DNA of 64,000 bases from contig JAALGZ010000011.1 in assembly GCA_015227615.1 (NCBI GenBank), forward strand, positions 682,001 to 746,000. The letters run 5' to 3'. Below the pieces are notes generated by a model, which saw nothing but the letters and a program-made list of their open reading frames with translations, had not been told where the DNA came from and did not search any database. The DNA comes from Labyrinthula sp. Ha. Taxonomy: Eukaryota > Sar > Bigyra > Labyrinthulida > Labyrinthulaceae. Shown here piece by piece: positions 58,101 through 64,000 of this stretch; position 1 is the first letter of the stretch; every line of letters begins with the position of its first letter. A program made the translations under genes and the position numbers.

Positions 58101-59896
58101 GTTTGAAAGGATTGAAGCCTTTAGTTTTTGTAATATGTAAGGTAGAACTCTTCTCATACGAATGAAATCATCATCAATAACTTGCGACATTCGTACAAGG
58201 AAAACTGATGCCAAAATGCAACTTTCATCACTCTTCGCTTGGTATAAAATTTCACATAATACATTAACAATAACCAGATTGTACTTTGGATCCTCTTCAT
58301 AAGATGACTCTACGGACTCCTCATCCAGATATTCTTCCTGAGTACAGTTCTTTTCTAAATCCTTTTCAGTTTTAATTTCATCGTAAACTTGAAAACTAGA
58401 TTCAGGAATATTCAGCTTCTTCAGGAACAGTTCTGTTTCAATTAAGATTGATTTCCGTAAGTTGGCCAACTGTCTTAAAAAGTTTGGCTCTGCGTAAATA
58501 ACTTTTTCCTCCTCTGGATTATTTTGCTCATTCACTTTATTTCCTGTAAATATTGAGTTAAAAAAGGTGCTCCAGTGGAGGTTTTCCTTACTCTCTTCCC
58601 GAAAAACAGATGAATAATTCTCACAGAGAAACGTCATCTTTGCCTCAGGTGAAGGCAGCTGCTGCAACTTAAACATAAAGGGATAAATCACATCTATAAG
58701 CTTCGAAGAAAATATTTCTTTTTTATTAAGCACTCGTGAAAGTGGCCTTCTATTTACAGGATTGAATCTTACCATAGATCGGATCAAGGTACTTATATCT
58801 CTCTCAATTTTACTACAACCAGCAGATTCATCCTTCCCAAATAATATATTAAGCTTTTTTGCAGTTTCTAGTTTTACTTTCTCAAAAAGTCGGATCCCAT
58901 GTCGGCTAAGGCTTGAAGGCAAAGAGGCATGATATAATGGCTTCATAAACAAACGTTCATCTGAATGTGAAAATATATCATAGAACACACAACCAGCTGA
59001 AAATATATCCATGGCAAGTTTTATCCTTCTGTCGACACTTCTATACTTACTATGATCGATAGTATTTTCTGATCCTTCTGCCTCATCGTCGCTCGAGGCA
59101 AGGTTTGATAAAACTGACATGCTTTCGGTATTAGTGAGTGCTTGTTCAAACGAGTGAAATCTCTCTGGAGCCATGTAACACGCCTCATTATTTCCTTCAT
59201 ATTTTCCATACTTTGTGATGCCCATTCTTGAAATTTGGTTTATCTGTCTATTACTTGTATATGTGGACTTCAAGTAGCACGAGAAATCCGTCACAATAAC
59301 CCAGTTGTAACTAGAGAGCATAATATTATTAGGATGAAGACTTCCATGGGATATGTTCATACTTTTCAGCTGTTCTAAAGCTTTTACAATCTGGTAGCAT
59401 ACAAAAAGCTTTTCATCAAAACTAAGAAAAGGTTGAGTATACAATCTGTCACTTAGTGAATACTGGATGTACTGCCTTATCAGGAAAACACAGTCTTGAA
59501 AACCTATATAATCTTGATAAGGAAGCAAGTTAGGATGTTTCGAGACGTCATAAAGAGCGTTAATTTCGCGTAAGTAAGTCTTTATCTTATCTCTAAAGAA
59601 ATTTATACGACGACTTGAATCAGCATCAGCAAGGGTGGTAGGAAGGTTTACCCGGATTTTAATAACAACCTTAATAGATCCATTAATTTGACCTATAAAT
59701 TATAGGAAAACGTACTGGTACATTGGCAAGATTTCATAAAACTTCCTGTCGATCTAAGATTTTTGAGAAACTGCAAACTTTGAAACTTTGCTGTCGAGGC
59801 TAAGTTGACAAGTTTAAAAATAAACATACCCAGAATATCAACCTTATCCCTTCTAGAGAAATCGGAAACTGGCTGAGATTCAACTATGTTTCCCAT
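55170..59896 (-). CDS. VPS15: VPS15/PIK3R4: pseudokinase-HEAT-WD40 subunit of class III PI3-kinase
   Basis: Three exons (59896-59830, 59799-59722, 59692-55170) give 1555 residues after removal of a 30-nt and a 29-nt intron (a 23-nt alternative exists). The protein starts MGN, a myristoylation signal as in all VPS15 proteins. The kinase-like domain spans about 30-330: VVIKI with the beta-3 lysine, SHGSLHPNNIMLSSYNWVIV leading into TDFS, and CYMAPERF. The catalytic-loop Asp (HGD in human and yeast) is Ser here. Helical HEAT repeats follow (about 400-900), then C-terminal WD40 blades (for example SGSHSGSIRLY, IASGSSEGSLHIFDV and the final LASGSRDGVVKLFV). VPS15 scaffolds VPS34 and Beclin on endosomes and autophagosomes. 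The total length is above human (1358) because of loops in the kinase and WD40 parts. Confidence 0.92.
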
Positions 59897-62800
59897 TCTA
59901 CACGATCTTGCTTAGTTTTTTCAAAAGCGTAGGTTTTATTAATGAGAATATTCTACAGTAATTCCATATTGCCAAGTCCACAGTGTGGTTATCCTGAAAC
60001 AAAACAGAAGACAGTTTCTATGAGTGCGATATGGAATTGGATTCATCTAAAATAAAAGATTTCTTTTATAAACTAAAGCAGTTCACCTTTTAAGAAAGAG
60101 TTTTTACTTGTACATTTAATAGTAAATGAAAAGTCGCTGCTTACACCCATCTGGTGTAAAATCATATGTCCCAAGAAAAGGAACCATTTGCTAATGTGCA
60201 ACAGACAAAAAAGAAGCTAACAGTGTAAATATCGATAGAAAATCTTTATTACAAGTATGTGATTATTTTTTATTTTAGAATGCCGAATCCGGATATATTT
60301 ACAACTTCGAATCTAGGATATTAGAAAAAACGCAAACTACCTTCTGCAACGCTGTAACCAGTTAATTAACTAGTCAACCACCAAGAAAATAGACAGTTGA
60401 GCACTAATTAGATAGTCTGATGAGACTTTTATACTTTTATGTAGTCAGAAAACTTTGATATATAGTTTCGTAGGAAAAATTTGTTACACAATTGTGAGCT
60501 ACTAGGTAGATTTTGCTGGACGAGATAAAAAAAATGAACGAAAAAATTAGTAACAATACATTCCCCGATATCAATCAATTATATTATTAAAAATTGCTAA
60601 AAAAAACGTATCCTTAGAAAGATAACGACGATGCCAGGTAAGTGGGAAATTGCAAAATCCTGTCTAAAACAGAGAGTATGACACAGTTGAGAAGACTGAA
60701 CTTTGAGCTATTCATCGCATGGAGTGTAGCATGTGTTGATGCAACCCAAGGTATATCCAGAGTTAGATTTATTTTTTTATATACACAATACTTTTATTGA
60801 TATGATGGACAAAATATTTTCAAAGGCGGTGAAGGAACAGGAAGTGTAAAGCTAAGAGAGAAAATTCATAAAACACTAGCTACTGGTTTCAATTTATTCT
60901 ATTCTGTAGGCTAACATGTGAATTATTCTCTAAACCTACTAAAAGGGCCCATAAACTAAGTTTAAATAACATTAGAAAAATGCTTTTAGCAAAATTAATT
61001 AGTAAAGACGTCTTCATTTTGTTTCCAACGTATTCATGTGTAGAGGGCATGTGCTAGGTGAAAATTCTTCATTTTTCGAGTCAATAAGGTTAGAAAATAT
61101 CATAGTAGTTGCATTCAGGCATGTCATTTAAGCAGCAGGTGAGTTTCATAAACTGTAACAAGAAAGTTTAATATGATACTAAAGGTAAATTTTGAAATTT
61201 GGCAAAAATATAAGTTAATGGAGGTGAAATTAAGGACGTAGAAGCTTGTTGCAAAGATTATAATTGCCACTTACAGGTGGAAAAACAATGTCTTAACTTA
61301 ATTAATACTCTTATATTTCAAGGAAAAATCCCTTGCTTTCATCATATTAGTGACAATAATTATAATAGCCTAAACAGAGTTTAAGTCAGGTTAAAAAGAC
61401 CAGAATTACCCAGTAAGTATGAGTCGCAAACTATATAAGGAAACAGAATGAATTAACGGAATTTCCCAGCAAGACCAGGGCCTCAAATAGAAATTAATGA
61501 TTATATGATATTAATTTGAGGTGTATTATAGCTTCAAATGGAACTAAATACATCACTGACTAAATTTCATGCCGTAGGTATATAATCAACAGAGGATAGT
61601 TTAAGTGCTGAGTAAGATAATAGTGTGATTACAGATTCAAAAAGAGAAAGGTTAACAACCTAACAAATTAAAATGCACCAAACCTCTTATATGTCCAGAG
61701 CTGATTTTTTATAACTAAAGTTATTTTATTACCTAAGTTTGCGAGATAAGAACGATAATGCAAGTGTTTGCCATGGCCATAGGTAAGTCGTTTAGAAACA
61801 GCTTTAGAAGATTCATAAAGCATATTAACTCAAATATAATGCAAAAGATTTTTGAAAAGTTAAATTATCTAGAAAAAGTTTTAAATAGAATCAATTCAGG
61901 AGAAGTTTCAGAATCTTCATGTAGAATATACCGTTACTTGGATTTGGATATCCACAATAAATTTAACTTGTTACTGAAATTGGCTATCCAATAGAAGAAA
62001 ATCGATTTATCGCAGGTTTTATTTTCCATTATATTGAAGGCTTCATCAGAATATATTTAATAAAATAATCCTGCAAATCAAAAATCTCGTAATCTTTTTA
62101 TGGAGAGCTCTCTAACAGGGCTTGGTCAGTAAATTCTATGAATTTGTCTTGAAGATAGCTACTACATCAAATAACATCTTATAGGTTTTGGGGGAGTTCT
62201 CAACAAATGTATTTTTTATGTGATTCTTATTTCTGCTTGACGGAAGACCTATATTTGCTATTCATATTTGTTTTAGAAGGGACTACTTTCTAGGTGAAAG
62301 CAACACTAACAAGTTTCGACATGGTTCAAGATGATCATTGCATTAAATCCAACTGCGACAGTCCATAAATGAAGATGTATTGACAGGGAACAAGAACCTG
62401 AAATTCGTACATTTTCTCAAATCATGACTAATTGAAGTAATAATTACATTACAAATAGATCCTATAGCTTTGAGCTCATTCCCTAATAGAGAAAAAGATA
62501 AGGGTTAATAGGGTGAAAGGAGTTTTTTTTTGTTAAGATTTCAATAGAAACGGGAAGAGAGAAAAAGTGATCTGTTATGTTCCAGTCATTTCCTGACATA
62601 TACCTAATCATATGCAACAATAAAATGCTTAATCTCAGTACGAGTGTAGGTTTTAATGTCATGAATGCCCCCCTCCCCTAAGCTTGTCTTTATGGGCTGG
62701 CTGCTTATCTTTGGAATTGCTAGAGGTTTGAAAACTATGGCTTAGATCGTCAATATGATGCAAGAAAACTTTAAAACGGTAAAGTACCACCCCTCCCACC

Positions 62801-64000
62801 ATCGCAGTTTTGCAAGAGATAAATTCTTAGCGAGAATGGGTTAAAAACTATTGCACTCAATGAAAACATTTAAACAGAATTTTGCATTGGTAGAAGAGAA
62901 ACATAAGTCAGAATCTAATGCTGCCAAGCAGGTTAGAACCAACTTAAAATAATTACTTTGAGAGGGAATTCAAGCCTTCATATATAAACAGAAGCTACAG
63001 AATCTTCAACTGTGAAGATGATTGAAATAAGCAGTTTGCAATGCTACCTGACTAGGGTATAGCTCAAATTTAGTAGAGCGGCTTTGTCGGAGAAGAAAGA
63101 TCGACATTGAAAAAAATAAGTACCTTATGCGAAAACACTAAACGGATATCAGAATAAGTACTACTTTAATCCTATCGACTGGACTAAAATCATAAAAAGT
63201 GTATAAGACATTCATGCTACCCTATTTTCCCTGTTGTGAACCTAAGCTGAACTAGTCAACTAGTGAGTTCTGCAATTTATAAGCTTGTTAAGTATTTTAT
63301 TATTCTAGTGAAAACTTATGTTTCTTGTCGTGAATCATGTATAAATTCTCATATTAGAGAGGGGAAGTCTCGATATTCAGATTGTTAACCTAAGTCAATA
63401 CCTGGAAAAAGTTTGAGGAGAGAAAGGTAATCTACGAACAACCTGTTAGGGCTAATATGAAGAAAAAACAATTGCCCTAAAACAGTTCCTTACTCTTGAT
63501 ACAGATCGGTTTTTGGAACTACATGGCCGCACCTTACTTGTTAGTTTTCGTATTCTGATTTCGCGCAATAATTGCATATCTGAATTTTTCAGGGAAGTAA
63601 ACTCATAGTGATACAATGGCACTTGATGCCTAGTTAATGAAGTTTCTTATCAGTTTGTAGAAATGTGACACATAGGTCGGGAAGATACCAAATTGTATAG
63701 GATTAATATGTCTTTCATCTTTCTAAATAGTTTAATAACATCATTGATTTCTTCAATCTTCTTGCTTGTCTTATTTATATCTTGTGTTTTTACTGGAACA
63801 TTTTCTTAAGTTTTCTTCTGCAATGGAGCAGGTATTTAGCTTAACAGCGTAGGTAACGAATTGATATCGAGGTGATACTCTGCATGCTACTCTGCAGCCT
63901 GAGGAATTAATCCAGTCTTCACTCTTGAGACGACTTTCTGAATCCCGAACTTTCTTCTGACGGTTAATATAGGCTTGTTAACAGGGCAATGAAACGGTCG
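59897..64000. other. Gene-free right end of window
   Basis: 4.1 kb with no supported gene. VPS15 promoter elements should lie in the first 100 bp or so. Short frames such as 61758-61994 (78 codons, basic, asparagine- and lysine-rich) have no recognisable domain. Two C-rich patches near 62668 (CCCCCCTCCCC) and 62788 (CACCCCTCCCACC) stand out in AT-rich DNA. No transposon fossil could be named here. Confidence 0.45.

Noticed and set aside
1-64000. CRISPR array or prokaryotic defence system
   Set aside because: No regularly spaced direct repeats; the gene content and spliceosomal introns are eukaryotic.

Overview
The window is AT-rich eukaryotic nuclear DNA. The genes are those of a free-living protist or alga: a Mediator subunit, an exportin, coatomer zeta, VPS15, PCF11, a reticulon, a Golgi sulfotransferase and a Patched/Dispatched-type permease. 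TAA, TAG and TGA all end host genes, so the genetic code is standard. The lineage cannot be fixed from sequence alone. A sulfotransferase plus a Ty1/copia element would suit a marine alga, but that is inference.

The clearest property is splicing. I placed 20 introns by frame continuity and protein similarity. Nineteen are only 27-33 nt long (mostly 28 or 29), all 20 end in TAG, and nearly all start with GTA. Several genes look broken or are invisible unless these tiny introns are removed: a small gene at 15539-15928, the N-termini of exportin-6 and VPS15, the sulfotransferase, the JTB-like protein, the ABCF ATPase and the CRAL-TRIO protein.

The layout is gene islands separated by 3-9 kb deserts. 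Island 1 (624-8033): RND permease (+), TTC27 (-), MED7 (+), reticulon (-). A copia LTR retrotransposon (10958-15527) follows, inserted just past the stop codon of the small gene that begins island 2 (15539-21497): small gene (-), Rossmann-like unknown (+), XPO6 (-), perhaps a 43-aa ORF (+). Island 3 (30729-35137): ABCF (+), CRAL-TRIO (-). A lone sulfotransferase lies at 43559-44770. Island 4 (48091-50685): nitroreductase (-), JTB-like (+), coatomer zeta (-), TPMT-like (+). Island 5 (53522-59896): PCF11 (+), VPS15 (-). Every adjacent pair inside an island is on opposite strands, with gaps from 8 to about 210 bp.

The deserts hold transposon wreckage: a MULE (Mutator-like) transposase fossil with a SWIM zinc finger at 28165-29506 and copia fossils near 24.1, 41.2 and 42.6 kb. 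No CRISPR array, rRNA or convincing tRNA gene was seen.

The genes do not form one pathway. Several serve membrane traffic (coatomer zeta, VPS15, reticulon, CRAL-TRIO, Golgi sulfotransferase) and several serve gene expression (MED7, PCF11, ABCF, XPO6, TTC27).
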